From NCBI GenBank assembly GCA_018806985.1, contig JADANN010000183.1, positions 372,001-436,000 on the forward strand: a stretch of 64,000 nt of DNA. The letters are read 5' to 3'. The translations under genes and the position numbers were made by a program. The notes under the pieces are model-generated. The model ran no database searches. It worked only from the letters and a program-made list of their open reading frames with translations, and was not told the origin of the DNA. Below, piece after piece: positions 35,360 through 46,540 of the stretch (position 1 is the stretch's first letter; every line of letters starts with the position of its first letter). Source of the DNA: Angiostrongylus vasorum (Eukaryota > Nematoda > Chromadorea > Rhabditida > Metastrongylidae).

Positions 35360-36329
35360 TAAAAGCGTCCACTTGATACCTCAAGCGCCCCATTCTTTAC
35401 CACTGGATTGCTTCTTTGAGGGGTTTTTTTTCCGAATTGTACGGATTCTTTAGCGTCTGTCTTGGCTACTGAGTTTGCCCGTCCAAAGATCGTGTTCGTT
35501 TGGATCTTCCATCTCTCTCCCTCTTTTTGATCCCTTTCTATCTTCCTCATTACCTCTTCGCAAAGTTACCAGGTTCATTTTAACGAGTGCGCATCCTTGG
35601 CAATACACTTATAATCACGGATGTTCAAGATAAATCAATGAATCCAATTGATACTCACTTAGATACTTAAGTTAACTTTCCTCACGTGTTGCGTGGGAGT
35701 ACTTCTTCCATTCGTTTTTCATTGATCTCCAATCCTCATCCATAGAGCTGACCGGTAGATTTGGACTTGACTGCCAGCTCAGGATCAATGAATTTTCTTT
35801 TAATCTAATGTGACTTTCCTGGAATTCCGAGATAACCTTGCCCGGACATTACCAGGTCGTCACAACTGGTTGCTGCAGGCATTTCTGCTCCAGTAGTAAG
35901 TTTTCTTCTTTGCGATTGAGATTCGTCCAGGACGACAATGATTCTTCTGAAAATAACGAATATGGTTGTGATTGAGCGGCAGCTCGATGAAAATGCAACA
36001 ATCCAATGAGTCTATTTGACTATCGTCAATTTTGTTTCAGAATTAGATCATCTACAATTACCACGTCTTATATCATACACTAGGGTTACAATGAAATATC
36101 ACACCTAAACTTCTTGCCTAATGCCCTATTCTGCATTAATGATTATTAGGTGCTCTCTGCTGTGCTTTAACCACTCTTGAGAAATTTCGAAAATATCTGT
36201 CACCTTTTAAAAGGTCGCTATTACAGAAAATCATTGCGATCATGTGTACATAGGTTTAATCCTGTGTTCTCGAACTGTCAAACTATCTTCCTCTTCTTCT
36301 GAAGTTGTCTCGTTCCTGCTTGCACTCTT
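35360..36329. other. No clear feature; faint S3 trace
   Basis: 35812-35880 has blocks resembling S3 (CCTGGAATTCCGAG and AGGTCGTCACAAC) but no borders. The rest is AT-rich without a recognised gene. Confidence 0.4.
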
Positions 36330-36702
36330 CTATATTTGGATGGCCCGTCTTCACAGGTTGCGCGGGCCTCAGCATAATCTCCATTTTTTGGAGTTTTGCT
36401 AGTTTAGCCATCGTGTTTCCCTGGAGTCCCGAGCCTGGCCAAAGTCTCCCTCAGATCGTCACCACCACAAGCAGTCGCTGCGCTTGTGAATTAGAGGGAG
36501 ATTTGCCACCATTCAAGTAGTTTCATCCCAGGACGATGGTGGGTCCTTGTATTGGCTTACTCTTAGCTGGGCTTCCTGTGGAAACGCCGGGCTCCCCAGC
36601 TTGGGAGACCTTATCGGTGGGGGGGAGAGAAGAATTTTCCGCTGTACATCGCAGCCGGCACTCAGGAACACCTAACCACGATGAGGCGGTAAACCGTTAA
36701 AG
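36330..36702 (-). mobile_element. S3 RTE-tailed SINE-like element
   Basis: Plus strand from TTGGATGGCCCGTCTTCACA (36336) to GATGAGGCGGTAAACCGTTA (about 36680-36699); the element itself is on the minus strand with its tail at the left. Slightly shortened and carries a G-rich insertion near 36618. Confidence 0.82.
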
Positions 36703-37144
36703 GTGCACACTTCTGTACTACAATGCATTCTCTAGTTAGCATAGTTATTAAAGTGACTGTCCAAGATGGGTTGAAACTGTGCAAATGAAACGAATGATGA
36801 GAACTGAAAGCATGGACAGCTGATAACATAATGAAGCAGTATCAAATGACCCAGGTCTTCTTCCCTGTTGTGCAGTTGATAGAGCTCAAAATGGGTCGAA
36901 AGAAATGGGACGCATTCACCATGTTTTTCTTCTACTTGCCCTAGGACGGTGTATTCACATGTCCTAAAAATTTTGTTCTTTTCCTGATATTTTTTTGGCC
37001 AGCCGAGAAACTTGTAAACGTTTTCCTTTTTTGTGCTTCGGCATGTTCTTTCCAACATAATTCCACCCATTTCTTAAACGATCTTCCATCCGAATTGATT
37101 ATCCGGGGAACAACAATGCGTAGGTTTTATCCACTACCCACTAT
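36703..37144. other. No recognised feature
   Basis: A 112-codon minus-strand frame (36732-37070) has no recognisable domain. Confidence 0.4.
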
Positions 37145-37310
37145 TTTTCCAAGGCAGGATGTTATGTAAAATGCAACCACAATGATGTTAAGGTGTTTGC
37201 AAAATTTGGAGTCCAGGCCAGCTTCGAACATGCGATTACACTTTCCGAAGGCTCACGTGTTACGCACGCGTGAAAAAAAAACGGTAGAAAATGTTTTACA
37301 CTGTGATTTC
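37145..37310 (-). mobile_element. S4 retroposon fragment
   Basis: The plus strand starts with the complement of the S4 tail (GGCAGGATGTTATG, about 37153, and TGCAACCACAATGATG, about 37181), then a worn terminus (TTTGCAAAATTTGGAGTCC) and a tRNA-like stretch GCTTCGAACATGCGA (about 37222). Confidence 0.55.
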
Positions 37311-37319
37311 GACTGAAGC

Positions 37320-37490
37320 CTCAGCCTAAAAGAGCAATACCAACTTGTGCTCCCCAGATCAAGCCTGTTGACAGGTGGTTGCTGATGGCACCGTTAGGGC
37401 AAAAAGACTGGCTGGGAGAAAAGCAGGCCGAGGGTCTCAGAGGTGCCGTGCGTAACATGTGAACCCCAGAAAAGTGCAATCGTAACCATA
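37320..37490 (+). mobile_element. S4 retroposon internal fragment
   Basis: Holds S4 internal blocks (TGTGCTCCCCAGATCAAGCC, GGTGGTTGCTGATGGCACCG, GAGGGTCTCAGAGGTGCCGT) up to the start of the large foldback copy. Confidence 0.55.
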
Positions 37491-37492
37491 AT

Positions 37493-37950
37493 GTTGCTGA
37501 GATATTTGCACAACTCCGAACCGCAGGGGGTCTGCAGTGGGAAACGAACGCGCTATTACCCTTTCCAGGGGCTGACGCGTTCACCACCACACCATGTGGG
37601 TCCCTTCGTTTCGCCTGTCTCTCGGCTAGTTCTATTGATGAATGCCACCAGCAGTTATCCGTCAACAGGATTAATCTGGGGAGCCTAAATCGGCAAGGAA
37701 CCCAATTAAGCTGAGGATATAGGGGTGATTCCTGATGATATAGATCAATAGAACTAGCCGAGAGACAAACGAAACGAAGGACCCACATAGTGTGGTGGTG
37801 AAAGCGTCAGTTCCCGGAAAGGGTAATAGCGCGTTCATTTCTCACGGCAAACACCTGCGGTCGGAGTTTCGCAAATATCTCAGCAACGTTGTGGTTGTTT
37901 CACACATAACATCCTGCCATGAAAAATCGTAATAAGAAATAGATAGAAAA
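37493..37950 (+). mobile_element. S4 retroposon, giant foldback copy
   Basis: Long inverted repeat: arm 37493-37639 pairs with 37744-37887 (about 145 bp each, roughly 90 percent matched by eye), loop about 104 bp. Each arm holds terminus, CGAACGCGCTATTACCC-type block, tRNA-like region and GGCTAGTTCTATTGAT. The S4 tail follows at 37888-37950. This looks like two S4 copies in head-to-head arrangement. Confidence 0.78.
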
Positions 37951-37984
37951 GTTTGCAGTGTGGTCGCAATTGGATCCTGCTGGG

Positions 37985-38080
37985 GGGTCCAAGTTATACA
38001 AATACCTCAGCGTTATTTTGGTTGTATCTATAATACGTTGTCTTTGGTTAGTTATGTGAACAGGTAATATACACTGTAAA
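37985..38080 (+). mobile_element. S4 retroposon 3' fragment
   Basis: GGTCCAAGTTATACAAATAC, then CTCAGCGTTATTTTGGTTG, matching the second terminus and the start of the tail. Worn. Confidence 0.5.
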
Positions 38081-38337
38081 AAAAATAGCTTCCTTCAAAC
38101 CCGGATATTATGACATAACGCTACTAGTAAAGAGTAAAATTCGCAATATTGTCTTGTAATAATCGACTTGTAATCTTTTTTTCCGTTATTATGGAATGAA
38201 ATTTATGTAATAAAAAAAATTCAACGTTGTGCACTTATGAGAGCTTTTGGGAGGCGATATGTATTCGACTTCATTAAGCATAATAGCCATGAATGAATGC
38301 ATGTTTGGAGTATACTTTTTGATTTCTTTTTTATACG

Positions 38338-38670
38338 ACTCGTCTTTCACATCTTCTGCTCGGATCCCAGCACTTCTGACATTCGATTCGTCTCCTTACT
38401 TCCGTCGTCCGCGATGGTCTTCCAACTTTACGTGCTGCTGCTTGAGGATTTTCATTTCGTGATGAATGTCTCTGTAAGCTGCTCGAGTCGACTCTCCTTG
38501 GAGTCCTGAGAGAGACGGTCTGGAAAGTTGGCACTTGGATTGAAGAAAATGGACATTTCAGTGCCAATTTTTTTAACCCAGTGATGTGATAGGCTCAGTG
38601 AACCAGAAGTGGAATAGGACGACGACCGTGCTTGTGATGCTTGGCATCACTACCACTGTGCTATGCGCCC
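38338..38670 (-). mobile_element. S2 tRNA-derived SINE
   Basis: On the minus strand the head at about 38670 has a clear box A, TAGCACAGTGGTAGTGATGC; then GGTCGTCGTCC, the internal CTCAGGACTCCAAGGAGAGT (about 38507-38488) and a tail near GGATCCGAGCAGAAGATGTG (about 38365). The B box is worn (the complement has no good GGTTCGA). Length is as in other S2 copies. Confidence 0.72.
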
Positions 38671-38689
38671 TTTCGTAGAATATTTACTT

Positions 38690-39062
38690 ATCTGGGTAGT
38701 TTTCACTGGTTGTGCGGGCCCCAGCATATTCTCCATTTTCTTCGGAGTGTGTCTGGTTTAGCCATTGTATTTCCCTGGAGTCCCGAAGTCAGCTTGGCTA
38801 AAGTCTGCCCCAGGTCGTAACCACCGCAGGCAGTCGCCACCCTTGTTGATCAAAGGGAGATTTGCTACCATACAACTAATTTGATATCAGGTCGGTGGTG
38901 GATCCTGGTATTGGTTTACCTTAACTGGGCTTTCTGATGGCAACGCTGGACTCGTTCTCAGCTTGGGAGACGCTGCTAGGAAATGAATCGCCCCGCTGAA
39001 CATCGCGGACCGACACCCATGAACACCTCCCAGCCACGATAAGGCGATGAACCGTTAACAGG
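38690..39062 (-). mobile_element. S3 RTE-tailed SINE-like element
   Basis: Full-length body (plus strand TTCACTGGTTGTGCGGGCCC at about 38701 to CCACGATAAGGCGATGAACC at about 39035-39054), with the extreme tail altered. Ends directly against an AT microsatellite. Confidence 0.82.
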
Positions 39063-39063
39063 A

Positions 39064-39100
39064 GTATATATATATATATACACATATACACATAATAATA
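39064..39100. repeat. TA/CA microsatellite
   Basis: (TA)8 followed by CACATATACACATAATAATA; lies exactly between an S3 element and a foldback repeat. Confidence 0.85.
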
Positions 39101-39104
39101 TAAT

Positions 39105-39299
39105 AAAAATGGTATCAAGGGGTGCTGCAGAGCACTGGTGACAAAGCTCTTCAATATACATATATTTTCAAATAAGTCTGGCATCAAAACGCTTGAGGGC
39201 TTGGTTTCCTTGAGGAATTCACGAGATAAAACCAATGAACGATGTATATTGAAGAGCTCCTGTCACCACTGCTCTACAGCACCCCTTCGCACCATTTTT
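39105..39299. repeat. Foldback repeat, about 60-bp arms
   Basis: Arm 39105-39165 (AAAAATGGTATCAAGGGGTG and on) pairs with 39240-39299 (its complement ends CGCACCATTTTTA), with a few mismatches and a 74-bp spacer. No open frame and no link to the S1-S4 families. Confidence 0.7.
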
Positions 39300-39704
39300 A
39301 GTCACTTCAGTGCCTAAATAAAGCAGTGCACTCGACTTTCTAAATCGTCGACACTATTTTAAATCTAGGAAACGAACAAGTATGAACAGCTGACACCGAT
39401 AGATGGATTACTACCTCCCTCACTAGATGCAAAGATGCTCTTCCACCTCGCCACCAAATCTACAGCTTTAAAAAGAATTTTCTGTTAGCACAGAGAACGC
39501 AGAATGGACAAAGCGGTTGTACTGAAAGCCTTTTTCATCACAACTGTGAGTGGAAATGGTCTTTACAATCGTGATAATTTTCCACTTTTAAGGTGATAGT
39601 TGTGAGGCATTAGGAATTTCTGGTGATGAATTCGCTGCTTTACGTGGTCTAGGGAAAACCACCACAAAATGTTGTAATTAGGGCTGAACCAGGTAATTTC
39701 ATGA

Positions 39705-40088
39705 TCACTTGACACTTGAATGGCCTGTCCTCACTGGTTATGTGGGTCCCAGCATAATCTCCGTTTTTCGGAGATTTGCTGGTTAAGCCCCTTGTAGTTC
39801 CCTATAATCCTGAGGTCAACCTGGCCAAAGTCTGCCCCAAGTCTTCACCACTACAGGCACTCGCAACCGTTGAGGATCTGAGGAAGATTTGCCACTATGC
39901 GACTAGTTCTGTACCAGGACCGTGGTGGATACTGGTATTGGTTTATCTTAGGTAGACTTCCCGATAGAAACGTCAGACTCCTTCTCAGCTTGGGATACCC
40001 TGCCAGGGGATGAATTCCCCGCTGTAAATCGCAGTCCGACACCCAGGAACACCTCCCAGCCATGATGAGGCGGTAAACCGTTGGGAGG
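39705..40088 (-). mobile_element. S3 RTE-tailed SINE-like element
   Basis: Plus strand from CACTTGACACTTGAATGGCC (39709) to GGCGGTAAACCGTTGGGAGG (40069-40088). One of the best-preserved copies at both ends. The repeat-derived open frames here are ignored. Confidence 0.85.
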
Positions 40089-40689
40089 AAGTTCATAATT
40101 AAAACAGGCAAGAAACATGCGTATTTTAATGAATTCTGGCAAATATTAAACCAAAGCGGGTAGATTTGTACGCTGCTTCACCTTACAGCTTTCCACTTTG
40201 GCTTGTTACCTAGATGGCCACACATTCGCTGTGTTTATGACTATTAGTCTTTATTTTTTTGAAGACGTGATGTACATTCGAATGATCAAGTGAAGAAAGA
40301 ATTTATGAACAAAACTACTAGGAATTGAAGGAAAGAATTTAAAGGAAAATCATTGGGATTTTAAAAAAAAGAGAAATTAAAAAAATCGTCGCTTTAAATT
40401 GAAAGTTGCCTAAAAAACAAAAAAAATTACGAAAAAAATGAAAAAAAAGTGTCCTGAATTGGTACAGTGTAAGAAAAAATAAAAAAAAAGATACGAAGAG
40501 AAAAACGCATTCAAGGTCCTTCCAACACAAATTCTATTGATGGTGATGGGATGGTGTACAACATAGGGTACGTACTGTAAATAGTGAACATTTTAATGAT
40601 GTGATTATGTCGAGAATGGTACGAGACTCATAGACTTATAAACAGTCTATAAAGGTCTTATTCATTTTGTTGGTCCCCGAGCAGCGTTG
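40089..40689. other. No recognised feature
   Basis: Very A-rich at 40270-40510; nothing recognised. Confidence 0.5.
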
Positions 40690-40905
40690 GCTAGAGGTGT
40701 TCTGCAGTAAACACGTGATCTCTGGGTCAACCTGGCGCCCAAATATCAGCAAGCCATTCCACCCTGCGGTGAGCCACAGCGCGTAATCGTGTGGGACAGA
40801 GATGCTTCAATGGCGTCTAGTGGTGCTTGATAAAGTCGAATCATCCCTCAGAGACTGATCAGAGCCAAAATCCTTGTCCTTTATCCTTTAATTCATTGCG
40901 TTGTG
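40690..40905 (+). mobile_element. S1 SINE, degraded copy
   Basis: Worn head (GCGTTGGCTAGAGGTGTTCTG and CACGTGATCTCTGGGTCAAC), then the S1 3' blocks GATAAAGTCGAATCATCCCT and GACTGATCAGAGCC, and TTTATCC-type tail units (about 40885-40900). Confidence 0.5.
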
Positions 40906-41141
40906 TGCGTAATGAAAATGACAAACTTTTTTATATTAGCCAACCGGCGGACTGACTGCATTGGTTAAATGATGTTGAAGGGAATAGTTCTATTTATATC
41001 CTCTCTGAGCTGTCAACTAGTCACAGGACTCATTGTAATGAGTGAGTGTAAAGCAACACTTTGTTCTAAAATTTTTTATAATTTATTTCCTAACCATATT
41101 TTTTATAGAAAATAAGCGTAAGAGAGGCGAATAGTATAGTC

Positions 41142-41760
41142 TTATGAAAACTCTATATAGGCACCAACATTCGCTACCAGCTTCTCAAGCCTTCTGGGGA
41201 GCCCATTAACTGAGTTCAATGTTAGCCAATAGTGGCAATTATGACGGTTCACAAGCTCACCGATGTTAGCTAGCCCTTGGTCACTACAAAAGATATTTTT
41301 TAAAGAAATCGGACCAGTTTTCATTCAAACAAACATCATCTCCCCCAAACTCAAAGAATGTCGCATCTTCAACATAAAGTGGCTAACAACAATGCAACTT
41401 CAGTGGATACCATTTAAGCTCCTTCATGAGCAATGTTGGTTCACTGTGGAGGAAGAGCGCACTTTGCCTTGTTGCTTGATGAATTGACTTTTTTGAGCTA
41501 CGAGCAAACATTTCTTGATTAACTTGTCATACATCCGACCAGCTGGAAATTTGAAGGAGGCTTTTTCTTCATCTACCAGTTACACCTCCGTTGCCATGAG
41601 TTTCGCAAGACAATACTTGAGCATATTCGCGTAAACTTGAGCATGCCTTCCTTTAATGGTTCTCCACCATCTTTCCCCATTTTTAACAATGGGCTTGCTG
41701 TAATGTTTCGATTACCATATGACGGACAAAATTTGCTGTACGACTTTGATATTCAGTAGC
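41142..41760 (-). pseudogene. Possible mariner/Tc1-type transposase remnant
   Basis: On the minus strand around 41290-41210 the frames give NIFCSDQG and LVNRHNCHYW, recalling the catalytic-region block of mariner-like transposases (SDEA, then VNRQNCRYW-type). The upstream part is full of stops. No terminal inverted repeats were found. The assignment rests on one short block and could be wrong. Confidence 0.3.
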
Positions 41761-41794
41761 TAATAACCAATGCCAGAAATCACCGCAGTCAACA

Positions 41795-42070
41795 GCGCAC
41801 AAAGCTCTCGGCGTTGATCAATCCCTGAGGATGCGCCATACATTCGACTTCATTAAGCATCGTCGGAGGTGAATGAATGCATATCTTGCGTTTACAATGA
41901 GGCAGTGGCCTACCATTGTATCGGGCCGGTGCTGCTATCTTTCCAGAAAAGTCTGGCCCCCAATTTATCGACCCCCCGAGTGATGGAAGGCTTGGTGAAA
42001 TTGGCGCGCGGGAATCGATCACATGTGTATTGCAAGGCGCCTCCGACCACTGCGCTATACGCGACCCTAA
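41795..42070 (-). mobile_element. S1 tRNA-derived SINE
   Basis: Best S1 copy. On the minus strand the head at about 42065 reads GGTCGCGTATAGCGCAGTGG, a good A box, and the B-box region is GTGATCGATTCCCGCGCGCC (about 42023-42004). It runs to a 3' end near CAACGCCGAGAGCTTTGTGC (about 41815-41796). Confidence 0.75.
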
Positions 42071-42214
42071 GTAATATGGTGAAGAAAAAATGGTAGCGTA
42101 CGTTCATTGATATGTATCCAAAAATCAATGGCCGTTTTTCTACACAGTCTGCCAATGGGCACGGGATACGGGAATCTTAACATTTCTTGTTATTAGTACA
42201 TACATACACGTCTG

Positions 42215-42475
42215 GCGCAGTGGTTGGAGGCCTCACACATGGAATCGGTCCCTGCTCCCATAGCTCACCAAGCCTTCCATCCCCCGGAGTCGGCAAACTG
42301 GTATCACACCTGTCTGGGAGGATAGGAGCAATGGCTCGATACATCGGTTGGCCACCGCGAGTAATTGTAAAGGCCACATATGCATTCAATCACCTCTCAC
42401 GATACTTAATGAAGTCGAATGCATGACATATCCCTAAAGGAGATCAGCACCGAGAGCTTTATCTTTTTTTTCCAT
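42215..42475 (+). mobile_element. S1 tRNA-derived SINE, opposite orientation to its neighbour
   Basis: Head TGGCGCAGTGGTTGGAGGCC (A box, 42212), B-box region TGGAATCGGTCCCTGCTCC, GGAGTCGGCAAACTGG, GGCTCGATACATCGG, ATATGCATTCAATCACCTCT, and a 3' end GAGAGCTTTATCTTTTTTTT at about 42452-42471. Lies head to head with the copy at 41795-42070. Confidence 0.75.
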
Positions 42476-42844
42476 GCACAGGTGCAATGGTCATGAGGAA
42501 GAGAGTGCAGGTACAATATAGAGAAGTGTGTAGTACTCCTATCCTGGAGAGGGATAACAAGGTGCACGACATTATGTGGAACTGATACGTAACCGTTCGA
42601 GAACCACATAAGGATCCCATTTCTGTAAGGCAAGCGATGATGATAGCTACAACACTTATACGATTATTAGGAATTTGACAAGTGGAGTCCAAAACGTGAA
42701 TTGAACCTAGAAGACGAAGATAGTGAAATTAGCAATACAAGATGATGGGGCTAAATGTCGTTAATAGTAAACATTATTAGCACAGGAAACATGTGATAAT
42801 TTGGAAATAGAGGGTACTCGGAAGAACAGTAACCACTCACCTGT

Positions 42845-43162
42845 TGTCTCATGGCCCGACGTCGTGTACGGTAGTACCCAGTGAACTGAGTCGGCCAAGC
42901 GAAAGCGTTCCTTAGATCATCGCTAGGCATTCACCGAGATTTGTGGACCAGAGAGAGAGATATGCCACCTTGCAACCAATCTCATGTCATTACAGCGGCA
43001 ATTCCTAGTATCGGTTTACTCTTAGCCGGTCTTTCGGATAGATGCGTCGGTCTCTTTCTCAGCTTTAGAGACTCTGGTGACGGGATAAATTCCCACTATT
43101 CATTATAATCCGGCATCCAGAAACACTCTCTAGCCACGATGAGGCGTAAACCGTTGCGGAGC
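42845..43162 (-). mobile_element. S3-like element, diverged
   Basis: The right part is recognisable (ACTCTTAGCCGG, TTCTCAGCTTTAGAGACTC, GCCACGATGAGGCGTAAACC), while the left part differs from standard S3 and resembles 22292-22350. It may be a subfamily or a hybrid. Confidence 0.6.
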
Positions 43163-43226
43163 CAAACGCTTCATTCTGGTCATTTCGGTACCCTTCTTTT
43201 ACCGATAAAACAGAATTAGAAATATT

Positions 43227-43358
43227 TGTTTATACGGTCTTATAAACTGATCTTTTGAGCCGATACGAGGCTGGTATAGGTCTTCGTTGTCGTTGTTGTT
43301 GCCTATACCGACCTCGCATAGGCTCGAAAAGATCAGTTTATAAAATCATATAAATAAA
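43227..43358. repeat. Foldback repeat, about 53-bp arms, 21-nt loop
   Basis: Left arm ends CGATACGAGGCTGGTATAGG (43280); right arm starts CCTATACCGACCTCGCATAG (43302). The arms pair along about 53 bp with few mismatches; loop 43281-43301 is a TCG/TTG repeat. Not related to S1-S4. Confidence 0.75.
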
Positions 43359-43407
43359 CACATAAACTACTTATGCCGAGGTTTATAGAAAGTCGGTCTT
43401 TTCATAA

Positions 43408-43908
43408 TTAAAAATTTCGAGCGAGAACCGCTGGGGCGGCATATGACCGTATATGTTTTTGACATATGACCGAGCACCGTAGATGTTTTTTCTTAAGATT
43501 TATTCTCTGCAAGTTTTTGCGTAAGATTCCCCCCTGTGTAAGGAATCTTTTCTCTAATGGCGCAATCATTTGTGTGGTAGCATGCCTGTTGTATTGCTTG
43601 TCAACATCATCGATAACGACATTTGTCCAAAAGCCGTAAATCAATTCTTGATATGGATCCAAAGGATCTTTCAGAAAGGAACACACTTTCGAAAGGATCA
43701 CTATCGTCGACTTCAAATCAAGGATTGGCCGCAAAAATTGTGCGATGAAACCCATATTGAACCCCACGGAGTGCATTAGGAATGAAGCGTAATAAAATGG
43801 CGGAGATTTTTTTATCGTTACAAATACGAGACCAACCATACCAAGCTGCAGTTTCTCAGAGCCCTGTCTCATTTGTGAACACAGGAATCTCTCAGAAGAG
43901 AAAGCCAT
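43408..43908 (-). CDS. Unassigned 166-codon open frame
   Basis: Starts MAFSSERFLCSQMRQGSEKL and ends PAVLARNF; middle part has FWTNVVIDDVDKQYNRH. No family recognised. A short similar run (NFIIFDDVGNN) occurs on the same strand at about 44990-44960, and a GAAAGTCGGT block downstream of the stop (43390) recurs at 44803, so this may be a low-copy repeat or a duplicated gene piece. No signal or splice evidence. Confidence 0.2.
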   Translation of the reverse strand: MAFSSERFLCSQMRQGSEKLQLGMVGLVFVTIKKSPPFYYASFLMHSVGFNMGFIAQFLRPILDLKSTIVILSKVCSFLKDPLDPYQELIYGFWTNVVIDDVDKQYNRHATTQMIAPLEKRFLTQGGILRKNLQRINLKKKHLRCSVICQKHIRSYAAPAVLARNF

Positions 43909-46540
43909 GCTGATATTACACCACTGTCTTAGATAGGACGATATATTTAATTAATGCTAACTATCTCCACTCCATCATTTCATCCTCTTTTGCGCAAAGT
44001 TTACCTCGAGAATTCCATTTTATTTAAAATTGCTGAAGCGTTACTGATGGGGATATGTAGATTTCTTTAACCGACTTTTGAATACCAACTGCAGCTTTGG
44101 GAAATGATTGGCTGAAAAAGTGCATTCCCTAAATTGCTGCTATGAGGCTGAATTCGAAGGAATAGATGGTAGAATGACAAAACATATGACTAATGTTGTA
44201 CGTCAGCCCTTCATTGAAAACAATGGCAAAACCGCACATAAGAAAGAATATTGACGTTAATGTATTCAGGTATCTCCTAGTTGGCTGCTTCATTGCCTTC
44301 TATATGAAGGACGGTGGAGATCGGAATATGCGGGGGTCTACTCAACGAGTACGAGTGCAGCAAGCCATCAGAGTGGCATTTTTCACACTTTTTAAAACCG
44401 ATTTATTTCGTTGTCACATGCATTTCCTTGTCTCATTTGTTCTTCATTCTCTTCTCTGTTGCCCTTAATCTACACTGTCTTCAATATTTTCTCTACATAT
44501 TCTGCAATTTTTGCAATATATTCACTATGGTCATAATAGCCATAACAGCGCATAGCCGTACTTGCTGTGCAACAGTGATTCAGATCCAAGTCATGAATCG
44601 TCGTTATCGTTTTCGACTCTATGGGATCACGAAAATCCACATAAGAAAAAGGAATAACTGAGGCCTCTCATCTCGGACCAATCTTGCACCGAGGAACGAG
44701 AAAGCGCTGAACCTTAGTCGAATGAAGTTCTTTTTTATCGACATCGTTTTAGCTTATCAACAAAGAGAAAGTATTAATTAGTCGTGCCGAAGTTAGCGGA
44801 AAGTCGGTTTTTGAAATATTATAACCTGCAATTTCAAATGCAGACGCTTCGAATGATTTGCCTAATCGCTAACAGTACTGTTCCCATCATGAATCATGAT
44901 GATAGGGCCGACAAAGGACTACAGGATTACGGTTTCTAACCATGCCTTCAACTCATAATTTACATAATCGCTGACATTATTGCCCACATCATCGAAAATA
45001 ATGAAATTGGTGTTTTCAACTCCAGTAAACACCATTCAATATTATGCTTATCTTTCTTGTATTCCTCTACTGATTAACATGAATATAACCTGCTCACTCA
45101 CTGGGTAGAAAACAAATGCACAAACATTGTCGCTTTTAAATTTGCCAGAACAACTTAACTGATATAGAACTCCCTTCTTTTATTCAAACAACAAGTTTTG
45201 TCCCTATCAAGCTTGTAGGTGACTAAGTTCATAAAAAGCCTTATTGTCGAACGTCCGTAGAAGTTTCATCAATGTTTCCCGAAATAGCTCTGTTGTGAGT
45301 CAGTCTGTTGTTGCACTATTCCCATCATACCCCCTTTTCTTGCTTTAGGAGCATTTCTTAAGCAAAGCAACTGCTCAAATCGAAAATGTTTCCGTCCTTA
45401 GGCGTTTATTCAAGTCTCCTGTTCCAGAGATTTAGTTATAGTATTTTCATCAATGTTCAGGCATCTTATCGATAGCAATTCATTATCAGTTCTTTTTCAT
45501 AAAACAGTTCATTCATTTTCATAGACACTTCTTCACATGCACACGTTTTGATAGATACTTCTTTGAATATGCACGTTGTTTCTACTGTTACTTAAGATGA
45601 AACTGATTCTTCTTCTTGCTGCAACAATCCACCTCACTCAACCATGGTGGATCTTCAGTGTAAGTGTTCCAAGCCATACCGATTACAAGGGTTTTTGAGA
45701 TACGAGAAAGTGAAGATGCTCCATATTCTTCAGTGAAATAATTGGTTACACAAATGAAATTTAGAACGTCCAAAGCGGTGCAACAATTTATCACTTTCAT
45801 TTTTGGATTATCACTTAACCCATCACCATGAGCAGAATGTTAGGTATTGGTTGTTTAACTGGCAGGAACTGAGAGGGTAGCCTTCGCTTCAATGATAACG
45901 AGTTAGTAGTCATCACAATGTGCTGCCAGAAAACACAAAATAAGTCGCTGAGATGCTAGTTAATACCTACAGCCCTTCTTCATCATCAAGATGACTGAGT
46001 TCAGTATCGTCCTCTTGTCCAAGATGCACCCTTATTAAGCCATACTGTTAAATGAATTGCGAGAACTGCGTCTTTTTCGTAATGTGCAGCATATGTAAAA
46101 ATAAATCTTAGCATTCTCTGGATTTGAACCACTGGCAGTGTTAAAGATTCCGACTGAAGTTTAACGAGAGCGAATTGGAGATGTCATTTTTATTGGTGAG
46201 AAGTTCAACTATTTGTCAGGTTGCGTCAGAATGGAATCACTGGCGGGTGAGTCAGCCACAGTATAACACCTATAGGGTACCGAAGAATGAAGTGTACGCC
46301 TTTGTAAGGATAGTTGGTCATTTCCTTCCATGTTGGACGTAACCACTGCCTGTTTCCATATCAAGAAGCATAAATTTGCTTTAGTTGCAAAATTCATGGA
46401 AGAGGCGTTTCATAAACGGGAACTAAAGTGATTCACTTTACATCCTAAAGCCTGCGTTCTCAGCCTGTACTCTCTCTTATCGACCATTGTTATGGAGATG
46501 GAAACTGTATTGTTTTAATAAAACTGCTTTTCATTGTTGA
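43909..46540. other. No recognised feature over 2.6 kb
   Basis: Apart from the weak duplicates of the 43408-43908 region (about 44780-45010), only short open frames without domains are seen (44193-44661 +, 45588-45800 -, 46209-46397 -). Confidence 0.45.
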
